From positions 2,418,001 to 2,482,000 of the forward strand of contig JAQGEQ010000363.1 in assembly GCA_034620365.1 (NCBI GenBank): DNA of 64,000 nt, read 5' to 3'. The stretch comes from Pegea sp. RAD2-039. Lineage: Eukaryota; Chordata; Thaliacea; Salpida; Salpidae. This document shows positions 37,030-49,300 of the stretch, one piece after another. How positions within the stretch are numbered: position 1 is the stretch's first letter; each line of letters opens with the position of its first letter. The notes beneath the pieces are model-generated. The model saw nothing but the letters and a program-made list of their open reading frames with translations, made no database searches and was not told where the DNA came from. A program made the translations under genes and the position numbers.

Positions 37030-38414
37030 TTATTCTTCATCTTCTTCTTCTTCATCATCATTATTAACTTGGAAATAACGAAGTTCATACTGATCTTTAG
37101 AAGATGCGACAACTCTCAACCAATCTCTCAAGTTGTTCTTCTTCAAATACTTCTTTGTCAAATATTTCAAATATCTACAAAAGATGAGGATTAGCAAAAC
37201 AGTTTGATGGAAACATTAAAGAGATGTCAGAATGACTTCGTCTGTCACAAAACATCAAATTGATTTGGACAGATAGCGAGCCAACTAGTTGATATTCGCA
37301 AAGGGAACGCCAATATTTTCATGTATGAAAACTTGGAACTATTTTGCGTTTATAATCAAATTATGAAAAAAAAGTAAAAACCTTTTTGACAGATCAATAT
37401 CAGAAGTAACAAGGACTTTGTTCTTGGCACCTTCAACAGTTACTGATGTTCCCAAATTGTTGGTTTTGCCTCCAACCTTAATTCGATCTTTTAAGAATTT
37501 CTCCTGTTAATCAATAGATGTGTAAGCTAGGGAAGATGGCCCTAGTCTCACAGTTTTAGGAACTGATCCTCATTAATAACCTGAAATACTTACAAAGCTG
37601 AGTAAATCCATGATTCCATCTTCACATGGAGTAGTACAATCAAGAGTGTACTTGGTGGTCACCACCTTCTTTTTCTTGCCTTTGACAACTGGCTTTTTTG
37701 CCTGAAAGTAAAAAATATTTTAGTTGATAACAAATTGATGGATTTAATTTCATATTATAAAATATTAATAAATTGTTGGAAATCTTTTTAACCAAATTTA
37801 TAATAAGATAAAAAGATGTTTCAAATTGATTTCAGCAAAGGGAACGCCAAGATTTCCATTTATGAAAAGTTGGAACTTATTTGCATTAATAAAATAATTG
37901 ATGATAAAAGATTATTGAATAATATAAAGAATATAATTATAGAGAATAACTACAATATAAGAATATAATAAAGATTTATAATAGAAAATGTTTAAATTAT
38001 TAATAATATATGACAAAATATATAAAATATAAATCACAATCCTTATAAAACTATTAAGAACTACAAATGAAAAAGTATAAATTATTTTATATGTTGTCAA
38101 AATGTAAATTATTTAAAATAAGCAGAATATCACATTGCCATAATTTTACACTTAACCTTTTACATATAATTTGTTCTGACAGCATAATAAGTAAACATTT
38201 AATATCATATAATAATCCAAATAAAACAGATTATCCAAATTTATAACCACTTTAAACTAATAGATGAAACGTTTAGTTTATCAGCATTGTTACAAAATAA
38301 CTAAAAATATTTTTACAAATTTGTAGTTTAAAACAGACACTAACAGATAATGAAGCAGAAATATAATTTTATAATTTAAGGTAATAAATAAAAACTTTGA
38401 CTTACTGCGACCAT
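37030..38414 (-). CDS. RPL22: 60S ribosomal protein L22 (eL22), copy A
   Basis: Component of the large ribosomal subunit. Exons: 38406-38414 (ATG plus two codons), 37594-37701, 37382-37503 and 37030-37174, giving 127 aa, the usual length. Motifs [58 protein letters not shown] and YELRYFQVN are those of eL22, with the acidic C-terminal tail. The protein is identical to copy B; I see only two synonymous differences, both in exon 3. A pyrimidine tract TCTTTTCT upstream (about 38443-38452, minus strand) could be the 5' TOP initiator. The promoter and the 5' part of intron 1 differ clearly from copy B, so the two are not an assembly artefact of one locus. Confidence 0.95.
37297..37348 (-). ncRNA. 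Candidate structured RNA hairpin in L22 intron 3 (copy A)
   Basis: Reverse-strand counterpart of 42846-42897: CGCAAA/TTTGCG closing stem, CCAA/TTGG inner stem and TTTTCAT/ATGAAAA apical stem. Possible H/ACA-type guide RNA; see the plus-strand entry. Confidence 0.35.
37521..37552 (-). other. Hairpin in L22 intron 2 (copy A)
   Basis: Same 12-13 bp stem as 42642-42673, in reverse orientation; see that entry. Confidence 0.5.
37835..37884 (-). ncRNA. Related hairpin in L22 intron 1 (copy A)
   Basis: Reverse-strand counterpart of 42309-42358, sharing the GCAAA...TTTGC closure and the TTGGCGTTCCCTTTGC segment with the intron 3 hairpin. Confidence 0.3.
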
Positions 38415-38419
38415 GATAT

Positions 38420-39936
38420 CCTATTTGCTCAAGAACTAAGTTAGAAAAGAACTCCTCAACTAGGCTGAAAGTAAACTTCAACAACGTCTATAGAAACACT
38501 ATAAACTAAAACGACAATTAATTATTTTAATATTTTTTAAAAGTTCAGTTTAAAAAGTAAATCAAATATTCTTTCTAGTTTGATAATTTACCTTTAATAC
38601 TTTTCGATAAAAAACTCAGTGTACAATTAAGCAACAAAAAAGGTTGTAAAGTTATAAAGATGACCTTCGCAATAAATTTAAATTTATAAAAATTGCCTTA
38701 TATATCAACTAAGCAATTTTTTTGAATAATCTTGAAGTAGAAAAAGAAAGTTTCTAAACTCATTAGAGGTTTCTACATCTTAATAGAAGTTACATAAAAT
38801 CAGATGAATTCCTTGTAGCTCATGATAGTAGATTTAATAATTAATTTTTTTGAAGAAGTAATAGTGTAGTTATTACCAAATCCCAATGAAATTTATTGTT
38901 TTTGATAATAGCGTGGTATTGAAGTCCTTAAATCAAATATTTGTGTTTAAAAAAATCCCAGAACAAAAAATGGTTGCTTCACAGAATCAGCTATAAAAAA
39001 CTTCCTAGTTTAAGTAAAATTATCGACTTTTGATCAAAAAAATAAAAACTGACTCGGAGTTTATTTATTTTTGTTTATTATTTTATTATCTGTTTACTTA
39101 TTCATTGAAATCTCCTTCAATTATAAATTTTGTTTGCTCAAAATGAAAATTGTCTAGTTTTAAAAAAATCAATAAACTTTGTTGAAATGTCTCATTTTAT
39201 GATTGAAAGTTGGCTTGCCTATTTAAATTTAAACTGTTGCTTTAAAACACAAATAGACAAAGTTTTAAAAAAAATGTTTTTGGTTGGTGTTCATCAAATA
39301 TCATAAAAGCATAATGACGAAAAGTTACTCTGGTAAGTAGTTTGATATTTTTTTAAAAGATTTTTTGCTTTGAAGCATAATCATATCTTCTTTATAAGTT
39401 AAACAACTAACACTGAATCACCACTCACCAAGTTTATTCATGACGAAAAGAAATAAACTTTCCTTTAAGATGCGAAAAAATAGTTAAAAGAAAAAAATGA
39501 AGTTACTGACACTTAGAAGAAGCAGATCTGATTTTAACTTTTTACGAAAATTTTTTTAAAAAAAGAATAGAAAATACTGAGAATAAACCAAAATAAATCG
39601 CTGTAGAAATATAAATTTTTTCTTTAGGACCTTAAAAAACTTTTCTGATTGCTTTCGACTTCAAACTTTGAAAGTTTCTGTATTTTGATTTTATCTTTTA
39701 AAAAAGCTATCAGTTTTATGCAAGATTAGAAAGCATTGTGATTATGAAACTAACATACCTGAACAGACCAGTTTAAATTATAATGAAAAGCTGTAAATAC
39801 ATGTTAAGTAGAAAAATGATCATTTAGAAATTGTCTGTAGTTGCCACTGACAAAAACAAAGTAAAAGAATCTTATTTTTCAATAGAAAGAACAAAATTCC
39901 CACCAAAGGTTCTGCCTTTTACCGGCATATATATTT
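38420..39936. other. Spacer between inverted L22 copies
   Basis: L22 copy A promoter side, then AT-rich sequence without a supported gene. Confidence 0.5.
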
Positions 39937-41215
39937 TTCAATAAATGTGAAGGTAGGTGCCTAAAGAGAGCACTTCTCGCTAACACACAATCTCATAAAT
40001 AATACCAATTAAATTAGGGTTATAAAAATAAAGAGATGTAACACATGGCATTTCAGTAGTCTTCAAAGCATATGACAGTGAACATTTACATGGAATGTTA
40101 ATAATATAAAAAAGAGAGAAAAAGATCACAGTTTATAAATGACAATGTTGGCAATATTATAACGGTTCAACTTCTTTTTGAACAACGCAAGTGATTCAGA
40201 CATGACAATATCTGATGGCAGCTGGTTACATGTACTAATTGTGTGATATGAGAAAATATTTGCTCTGATTAACGTACCAGGCGATATGGGCTTATTAAGG
40301 TGTAATGTGTGTCGCCTGAGTTGATATAACTTGAGGAAAGGACTAATGAAAAAGAAATCATCGAATTTAAGGTCAATTAAATTGTGGATAATTTAAAAAA
40401 TAAGAATTAAGTCGTATTTAATCCGTCAAATTTCCAAAGTATCTAAGTTTAAAAAGATAAGACGATATTTTTAACTATTGTATTTGATATTAAGTTTCCT
40501 GCATACTAATCTCGTAAATGTGGCCTGAACAGACTCATTTTTTTTATATCACCAACTTGATATGGCATCCATGCACTAACATTGTGTTCAAAAATTGGAC
40601 GTACGTGCAATTTGAAAAGATTGATAAAAAGTATGGATCTTTAGAATTAAGGGTCTTTATAATAAGGTAGACAAGGTTGGTTGATTTTCCAAAGATTTTG
40701 AAAACATAATTGTGCCATTTAAAGTCAGATGATAGAGTAATGCCAAGGCCTAGCACCGAAGATACTCGTTGAATAATAAATCCATTGATTGAGTATTGGT
40801 TTAAGGAAATTATTATACCAGAGAAAGTATATTATCATTATACTAATATTTCTTACGAAAGAAAGTTATCAGTTTAAACGTTGTTGGCTGGATTCTGAGC
40901 TGCTTATTCGTAGATCAGTTTTCTACAGTGTATAGAGCAGTTTGAAGTTTTGAAGGATTGCAAGATAATAGATTGATATCATCTGCATACACAAACACTC
41001 TGACATCATCTACTGCTACTAGTATTCTGATGAGGTCTTAAATGGAAATTAAAAACAGAAGGAGACACAGAACGGAACCCTGAGGAACACCACTAGTGAC
41101 TTGACTACGAGTAGATAAAGATCTTTCAACGAGAGTTTGCTGGACTATACATGATAAGTAATCTTCAATCCACTTTACGATAAAAATTTCTAAATTAATT
41201 AAATAATCCTTTTTT
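39937..41215 (-). mobile_element. 5'-truncated, decayed copy of the non-LTR retrotransposon
   Basis: In reverse orientation, pieces of ORF2 are recognisable: WIEDYLSCIVQQTLVERSL and SGVPQGSVL near 41050-41160, and GITLSSDFKWHNYVFKIFGKS near 40680-40745, followed by the C-terminal region and the 3' hairpin near 39950-39985. The frame is broken repeatedly. The start near 41215 lies inside the reverse transcriptase domain, a typical 5' truncation. It sits between the two L22 genes. Confidence 0.88.
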
Positions 41216-41675
41216 TTCAAAAGTTTTTAATCTTACTTTACTTTATAGATGCTTAATGTAAATATCAGTTTCAAATCATAATTCAAATTGAATTATATTT
41301 TTATGAAACAAGAAACCTTATTTAAGTCTTTTGGTTTCAAGTGCTCTGAAAATGTTTTCAGATAATTCAAATATTTTTATTTAGATTAGATTAGTACTTT
41401 CGATTCTAGATTATGTTTTCTTGTAATAACAGTTTTGAGATTGAAAAAATGCAAAATATATAAAATATAAAGGAAAAAAAAGTTTTTACGAAAAGCTTTT
41501 TTTCTTTAAATTTTGCTTTTTTTGAATGTAAAAATTTAATTAAAAAATCAATAAGCAATTAAAACTTTAAATAAAATCTTTTTAGTTAACTTTTGGTGCT
41601 ATATATAATTTGCAAATTAATTTATAGTGTTTTTATGAGTTTTGTGCATCACTATCTTGATTTCCATGTAATCGG

Positions 41676-41712
41676 CCTTTTCTACATTAGGTCCTTGAGC
41701 AGAGCAGTAATA
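41676..41712 (+). promoter_or_regulatory. 5' TOP-like initiator and 5' UTR of L22 copy B
   Basis: CCTTTTCT at 41676-41683 lies 30 bases before the ATG and fits a terminal oligopyrimidine start, the translational control element of ribosomal protein mRNAs. The segment CTTGAGCA before the ATG is shared with copy A. Confidence 0.5.
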
Positions 41713-43164
41713 ATGGTCGCAGTAAGTAACAATTTTGTTAAATTTTTATAATTTTGGTGTAAAACTCTTTAATATAATTTTCTATTATACTGTCCACTTA
41801 AGTTGCTAATATAATTTCTCAATAATAATAAATTTTAAGATTCGTTTGTTTACTTAAAATGGATATTAGTTTTATTATTGTATGAAATATTATCTCCCAA
41901 ATTTTCTTGTGAAGTTAGTGGAGATTTTTATTCTAAATTGATTACTGGCTACTGTTTATTTTCTGTTGTTTTCAAATTTTAAGAATTATGCTTAAAAATA
42001 ACTGAATGATTATTTGTATAAATACTTTTAATGTTTAATATTAAAAAGTTATAATTTTGTCAGATTTGTTTAAATTAAATGTAAGAAGCTAATTTTCACA
42101 ACTTCTATTTTATTTTTGTAAATTATTTTTTCTGAATTAACTTTATATTATTTTGCCTTATATTATTTTATATATTTTGTAATATATTATAAATAATTTA
42201 AACATTTTCTATTATAATTCTTTATTATATTCTTATATTGTAGTTATTCTCTATAATTATATTCTTTATATTATTCAATAATCTTTTATCATCAATTATT
42301 TTATTAATGCAAATAAGTTCCAACTTTTCATTAATGGAAATCTTGGCGTTCCCTTTGCTGAAATCAATTTGAAACATCTTTTTATCTTATTATAAATTTG
42401 GTTAAAAAGATTTCCAACAATTTATTAATATTTTATAATATGAAATTAAATCCATCCAATTTGTTATCAACTAAAATATTTTTTACTTTCAGGCAAAAAA
42501 GCCAGTTGTCAAAGGCAAGAAAAAGAAGGTGGTGACCACCAAGTACACTCTTGATTGTACTACTCCATGTGAAGATGGAATCATGGATTTACTCAGCTTT
42601 GTAAGTATTTCAGGTTATTAATGAGGATCAGTTCCTAAAACTGTGAGACTAGGGCCATCTTCCCTAGCTTACACATCTATTGATTAACAGGAGAAATTCT
42701 TGAAAGATCGAATTAAGGTTGGAGGCAAAACCAACAATTTGGGAACATCAGTAACTGTGGAAGGTGCCAAGAACAAAGTCCTTGTTACTTCTGATATTGA
42801 TCTGTCAAAAAGGTTTTTACTTTTTTTTCATAATTTGATTATAAACGCAAAATAGTTCCAAGTTTTCATACATGAAAATATTGGCGTTCCCTTTGCGAAT
42901 ATCAACTAGTTGGCTCGCTATCTGTCCAAATCAATTTGATGTTTTGTGACAGACGAAGTCATTCTGACATCTCTTTAATGTTTCCATCAAACTGTTTTGC
43001 TAATCCTCATCTTTTGTAGATATTTGAAATATTTGACAAAGAAGTATTTGAAGAAGAACAACTTGAGAGATTGGTTGAGAGTTGTCGCATCTTCTAAAGA
43101 TCAGTATGAACTTCGTTATTTCCAAGTTAATAATGATGATGAAGAAGAAGAAGATGAAGAATAA
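41713..43164 (+). CDS. RPL22: 60S ribosomal protein L22 (eL22), copy B
   Basis: Exons 41713-41721, 42493-42600, 42691-42812 and 43020-43164 join in phase to give 127 aa. As in copy A, exon 1 holds only the start codon and two further codons (MVA). The encoded protein is identical to copy A, ending in an acidic run. Introns 2 and 3 and the last 330 bases of intron 1 are nearly identical to copy A, while the promoter and the proximal part of intron 1 have diverged. Both copies have intact splice sites, starts and stops, so both are probably expressed. A polyadenylation signal AATAAA lies shortly after the stop. Confidence 0.95.
42309..42358 (+). ncRNA. Hairpin in L22 intron 1, related to intron 3 hairpin
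   Basis: GCAAA (42309-42313) pairs with TTTGC (42354-42358), CCAA with TTGG, and TTTTCAT with ATGGAAA. It shares most of its sequence with the intron 3 hairpin but lacks the downstream second hairpin, so it may be a reduced copy. Confidence 0.3.
42642..42673 (+). other. Strong hairpin in L22 intron 2
   Basis: TGTGAG (42642-42647) with CTTACA (42668-42673) and CTAGGG (42649-42654) with CCCTAG (42662-42667) form a 12-bp stem with one bulged A and a 7-nt loop inside a 90-nt intron. It may expose the splice sites or be part of a small RNA. No snoRNA boxes are clear. Confidence 0.5.
42846..42897 (+). ncRNA. Candidate H/ACA-like hairpin in L22 intron 3
   Basis: CGCAAA (42846-42851) pairs with TTTGCG (42892-42897); CCAA/TTGG and a perfect TTTTCAT/ATGAAAA stem enclose a two-base loop. 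An asymmetric internal loop (ATAGTT opposite CGTTCCC) sits where an H/ACA pseudouridylation pocket would be. Just downstream are ATATCA, which fits ANANNA (H box), a second weaker hairpin (CTGTC/GACAG) and an ACA about 80 bases on. Ribosomal protein introns commonly host snoRNAs. The rRNA target has not been checked. Confidence 0.38.
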
Positions 43165-43394
43165 ATGATTATTTTTATTGCTTAATAAAATATGATCTTT
43201 AATAAATATCAGATTGAAAGATTGAGTATTAACTGACTGATAATTAATCCAAGTTTGTACCTCTACCTCCCTCTAGTGTTTTATGTAACATCAGATCGTA
43301 GTTTAGGTATCGAGATGATTTTTAACTGCAGATCTTCATACGAATGATCTTAAATAGTTGATGATCTCTTCATTTAGAGCTAGTGATTTTGTGA

Positions 43395-46300
43395 TCTAAA
43401 ACTAAATACAATTAACATTTAATGGTTGTTAGAGCATGTTAGTCCTTAAATTTTAATCATTTAGCTAATAGTTTTAAATTGTGTAATGATGTGAATCCGG
43501 TGTCTTGTTTTAGTAATTTGTTAACCGAAAAGTAATTTTACTAAAAGATTGGAGTTTTCCTGGCAAAATTCCTTTACTCTTAACAAGTTTTATAGAAGCT
43601 GATAAAATATATCAGTTCCTTAGTTGGTAGAAGTAACTCCATATATGATAGTGATTTATTAATTAAAAATTAAAAAAAATGAAGCCTTTTAATGTAATGT
43701 TAGAGTTATGTAAACATTATTTAAAAAACAATTATTCAAAACATATTTTATATGATACAAAAACAGTTTTTTAATTAGGCTAAAAACTTATTTAGATGCT
43801 CATGTATTTTATTAAACGTTTTTTGAAAACAAAAGCTCTAATCAAGCAATATAGCAACATTTCTCAAAAAAATAGTTTATTGACTTCCCTATTTGAAGTT
43901 TTATTTCACCAAAACATTTTATCAGGAGCACAGTTTTAATTTTTTACTTTTTGAAGATTTTTCTTCGGATTTATTACTTAATTAGTTGAAATCAGTGAAC
44001 AGCTTATAACCCAAAAAATATCTTTCAATTTTATTTATAGTCAGCAGTTATATTTAACATTTTTAAGTTTTTTTAAATAGATTTGATTAGAAAGATATAA
44101 ATTTATTTTGAAGTTTTTTATAAAGCATTTTTATTCTTTTTTATATAATCCAAAAATTTTGAAATGAGTTAAAAATTAAATAAAAGCCATTTTATACACA
44201 TTATTGATTCAACTTTACAAGTAAACTTTAAGCAGAGTAAGAATATATTTTCAAATTTATCCTTTAACATTTTTATAACTGAAAGCACAAATTTGTTCTT
44301 TGACGTAAACTAAATGATCACAAGTAAAAAAGACTTTCTGTAAAATCAAGCAAAAATAATTTTATTACTGATAATAAATAAAAAACTATCCAAGAAACTT
44401 TTTCATTTTAATTTAATTTTTCATCTAATGTCCGATTTCAATCAAAATTTTGACAAACAATTCGAACGATTACTTTTAAAGAGTTTATTTCCCCTGGTTA
44501 ATTCATTGGAGAAATTTTTAACCACCAACGTTTGATGAACAAAGTCATTTTGAAGACTTGTTCATCAAGAAACTTTCTTTGAAACAACTTAGTCGATAAA
44601 TGTCTAAAAATAAACTGTAAAAATTTATTACTGTAAATCTAAAATGGGGTGTTTACGACTTTATCTTTATCTAACTTTAACTCAAGTCTAAATAGTCAAA
44701 GTTCTTGTTTCATCAGATCTTGTTTATAGAAATGCTTCTTCATTTTTAGCTTATCAATTTAAGAATGTTTTGTTTTTGTCAAGTATTGATACACATCTTA
44801 AAGTTGTAGTTCTATTAACTAATATTTAATAATTATTTCCTTCTTAAGGAAATCAATTATTGAAAGTAATTATCGATTAATGACAATCAAAACATCAAAC
44901 CATTGAACCCTACCTTAAAAATTGTCAAAATCGTTTAAATTTCAAAAAAAATAAGAAAAAATCTTAACAACAGGGCTATTAAACCTAGATAATGACAAGT
45001 AAATAAACTATGTTAATACATATACGGTTTCATTATTACTTCCTTTCTAAAAGTTACCTTTATTTTAAAAGAAAATTAGAAGTCAAAAAAAGCGTCTATA
45101 CATTTTGTTTTTGATTACTTCCTTTTTCTATACATTCAACGATTAATTCTTTTAACCAAAGGTAAAAATGCTTTTTAATTAAATTTATTTAAATTACTGT
45201 TGAGTTATTTGAATAGATGACTATAGATAAATTTAGATATCAAAAAGTTAGAAATATATTTGTTTATTACATTCTTTTGTGACTATCACGATATAAGTAG
45301 TTATTCTGTATTCTTAAACTGTCTTAACTCATTTTTAGTTTAACTCTTTTTAATTTAAAAGATAAATTAAAGATCGAAATTTTATTTTGTGAGTTCATTG
45401 AAGTTTACGATAATAAGCAATCAAGCTATTTAATAATTAATTCCACCATTTTCATAACATATCAAATATAAAATTTGCATTCAATATTAACTACTATTAA
45501 AGCTTCATTATTCAGTTTAATTATTAATAGAGCTTCTATATACACAAGTTTGATTGATTACTAAGCATTTTTATTATCATAAACAACTGAATTTTGTTTG
45601 AACTGACAATAAAGGAGTCAATAAAATTTGTTTTTGTTTTTCAATCCTAATTTAGAATTGAAATTATCTAAATTTATACCATTTGTTGGTTACAAAATAA
45701 ATGGTTTGGTTGTTTCATGTATAAATTGATTTAAAACTATTTTAAAAGCATTAAATAACCTTAATGCGATATTTTTATATGACAAATTTTGTATAAATCT
45801 ATTTATTTATTTCAATAAATGCAAAGGAGGGTGCCTGAAGAGAGCACCTCCCACTAACATACATTCTTACAAATAAATAAATCAAACTGTTTTATCCGTT
45901 ATTCATCTAGTTTTTAACATCTATAAAATTCTTGAATTTATTGTTTGTAAGCTGACAATGTTAATTTAAAGTCATGAATAACTGACTTTAATTTCCTACA
46001 AATTGATTTTTAATTATTTACAATTTAGTTGTAAGGTAAACTACCACATAAGTTGTTTGTTGGTTTACTAATTATCTCTTTAAGCAGTTTTCAAACATCC
46101 TTTTAAATGGTTCTGTTAAATGTGATTTCATTTATTCTGTGGTTTTTATAATAGCTTCAAAAATATGTTAAAATTAAATGTTGTAGTTAAATAGTTAAGT
46201 AATAAAAATTATTTCAAAGTTAATAAGCAAAAATATTTCAATTCAATTACCTCAATAAATTAGACAGAAAAGTAAATATGAAACAAAGAAAAACCTTTTC

Positions 46301-49300
46301 AAGTTCAATGTATGTCAATTGAAAAATACAAACTAGTTTTTAAATGAAATTTAAATTTCTGTTGCAATGATGAATATTTTCCTATAAAAAAAGGTTTTTA
46401 GGATGTAAGTTGTTAGCTTTAGATATTTATAGTTACAAAACTAACTGTTAATATAATTAAAGCAATTTTTAAGAATCGCTTATTTATTTAATCTTATGAA
46501 CTTTATACAGACTTATACTGGTGATGTACATAATACAAAATGAAGTACGTTTTCTACAGAACTTGTTTTATTCTCTTCAATTTATATTCTCTAAATTCTT
46601 TAAAAAAAACTTACTCGGTTTTTAAATAATATTTTTATTAAAATATTAATTTATATTTATTCAATATAAACTTTAATATAATATTTTGTTATATACTTGT
46701 AACAAAGTTTAATATACAAACTTTTAACAATTAGCTATTTGGGTTAATCTTGACGTAAAAACACTTATGTTAATCTTGATAAGCTTTGTTTAGCGATGGT
46801 AGCAACTTCTGTCGACAAGTAGTAACGCTTGTTTTCGATTACATTAAAAACTATATTAATAAAGTTTTAAAAATGTAATTCTCCCCAAAAAATTGAAATC
46901 AAAGAAACTGTTTTGAAATCAACTTTAAAAAAGTTTAATCTAAGTTCTCAAGTTTCGATTATGTAATAAATACAATGAAATCGTAAACAGTGTTAAAGTG
47001 ATGTAACCTTCCAGTTCATTTCACGATTTGTTCAAGAGTAAGAATAAAAAACGATAAATGTATTGTTGACTAAGATACAATAAATGGTTTAACTAAGATT
47101 AGTTGTGTTTATGAGTATCTTCATATCTTTCAAGTCACCTTATCTTCTGTATAGAAGATGCAATTGCAAAAAAAAACTGTTTAAGATTTAAAAATATTAA
47201 AAAATATTCAAAATTTATCTTTTTTTTATTTCAACATTTTCATAACTTAGATATTTGGAATTATAAACTTTTGGTTTTTATTCCAACTATTTAGTTAAGA
47301 TAAATATTTTACTTTCAACTATTATTTTAAAACTAGTTAAAAAATTTATAAACTTAAAAAATTTTTTAAAGTAATACTTTTAGCCTTTATTATCCACAAA
47401 GATTGTTTTTTTAATCTACTTTAGATAATGTATATATTAATATATAATATAAATATCTATATACTCAGAAATTGCTGATTTTTTTGTTTCTAAAGTAAAA
47501 CTTAAATTAATTGTAGCTCAAGTCCTGTATTATTTGAAAAACACTTAAAATTTCGCAATGAAACCCCGACAAGATAAAGTGCTCAACGTATGAATAGAGT
47601 AACAACAAAAATAGAAAGAAAACAATTGTCTTTTTACCATACTTCAAATCTGGCATCAAATAAAAAACTAAAGTGGCTTTATGTCATTATAACCTAACCA
47701 TAAAACATCTTATCTGAGTGTTTTGTAGTTAAATATTCACATTAAAACATAGCCATTGATATAGTCAAAATTATTGTTCTTGTTAGCTTACAAAGAGATG
47801 GCTTTTAAATTTGGTGTCTAACTGTAGCTCTTGTGATAAATCTGAGAGGTACACTTGTCACATATCAATATGCACGCCTTCGCTCATACACAACGTATTT
47901 AATCCGTGAATATTATGTATAATGACATCAAATTTGTTTGCTTTAAACTGAAACTTATCTCTTCCAAATCAATTTTATGTCTGTTTTGTTTTGATATTGA
48001 TGACAGTTTTAAAATCTTACAAAAGCGGAAATAATAAAACTTTTTTTAACGCTCTTTTCGTCTTTCTATCAATAACTTATTACTACTTTAATAACTTTAT
48101 TTGTTACTATTCAAACCATAATGTTGTTTAGAAAACTTAACATCGCTTTAAAATCATTTCATTTCATTAAACCTTTCCTACTAAGACCTCTACTAAAACT
48201 CAGAATAAATTATTTTAATTATTACATTTTAGTAACTGCTTCAACAAACCTTCGAAATATGATTTGTTTATTAGCAACAAATCTTAACTATTATTGTTCA
48301 GATAATTTATTCAACAACTTCCTCTTTATGACGTCATTACTTATGATCAATCTACAACTGAAACAATTCATTTAGAAAGTAGTAGGGATATATCAACTCC
48401 TTAAAACAACAGAGTTTGAACTATATGTGACATGGGTTTCTTATTTGTGAAATTACTGTTAGTTTAAAATATTTATTTTATTTTGATTGGAGATAAGACT
48501 TAAAAGTTTGAGGTATTTCTAAATGTTGTTAGTAATTTGTTCGCCCTTTTAATCAGACTAATTATGATTATATATCCTGTTAAATTCCTCATAATATTGA
48601 TTGACAGTTCTATTGACCTTTAGTAAGCTTGTCATTTATGAAATAAACGAATAAAAACGAGACAAGCGACAAAAAAGTCCACAAAAGAGAGAATGAAATA
48701 GAAATCTGAGGCAAAATTTGATTTAAACCGAAAAATTATTTGATGAAAGAAATAAAAAGATAGAGACTCAAAAATGAGTTAATGGTAGAAAGTATTAAGT
48801 GAACAATTATTAGAAGTTGTTGAGATATATGGAAAGATAAGTTTTATGATTCATATTTTGAGTTTTATGCGTTAGCCTGAGTTTATTATAAAATAATTAT
48901 TATTCTTTATATCTTAGTTATTATTTAATAGTGGTTAACATAAATCTAATATTTCTATGTTAATTTATTATAGTTAAAAAGTTGATTAATTTCAGCTTTT
49001 AGTTATTAGAAATAAAACTAATAAAATAATTTATATTTTTTTGATTCTTATTATTTAACTTTTTTCATTTAGATTTCATTTAAAGTATTTCATGAACTAA
49101 TCACTAATAAGATTTAATAAGTTTAAAAATGATGTTAATAAAATAAGCACAAATATTTTGTACATCTATTACTAATTGATTAAAAATCAATTCTATCTGT
49201 AAATTAACTACTATTAAATAGCTTAATACTAATAACCAGTAACTTTTTGATAAAATAATTTAGTTATAAACGATTTTATTTAAAATTTTGGTAAATTGTT

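Larger units (their letters stand above)
36803..38033 (-). repeat. Left arm of L22 inverted duplication
   Basis: About 1.23 kb is nearly identical, in reverse complement, to 42158-43390. It covers the 3' flank, exons 4 to 2 and about 330 bases of intron 1. Outside the arm similarity falls away quickly. Introns and the 3' flank are as conserved as exons. Confidence 0.9.
42158..43390 (+). repeat. Right arm of L22 inverted duplication
   Basis: Reverse complement of 36803-38033 with few differences. The two arms are separated by about 4.1 kb that holds both L22 promoters and the truncated retrotransposon copy. Confidence 0.9.

Noticed and set aside
37021..43170. The two L22 loci as an assembly artefact of one gene
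   Set aside because: Promoters, proximal intron 1 and several intron and flank positions differ, and unrelated spacer sequence lies between them; long reads would still be the final test.
48121..48375. 84-codon ORF in the long AT-rich region
   Set aside because: Composition is that of AT-rich non-coding DNA (Leu/Asn/Phe/Ile), with no motif or splice context.
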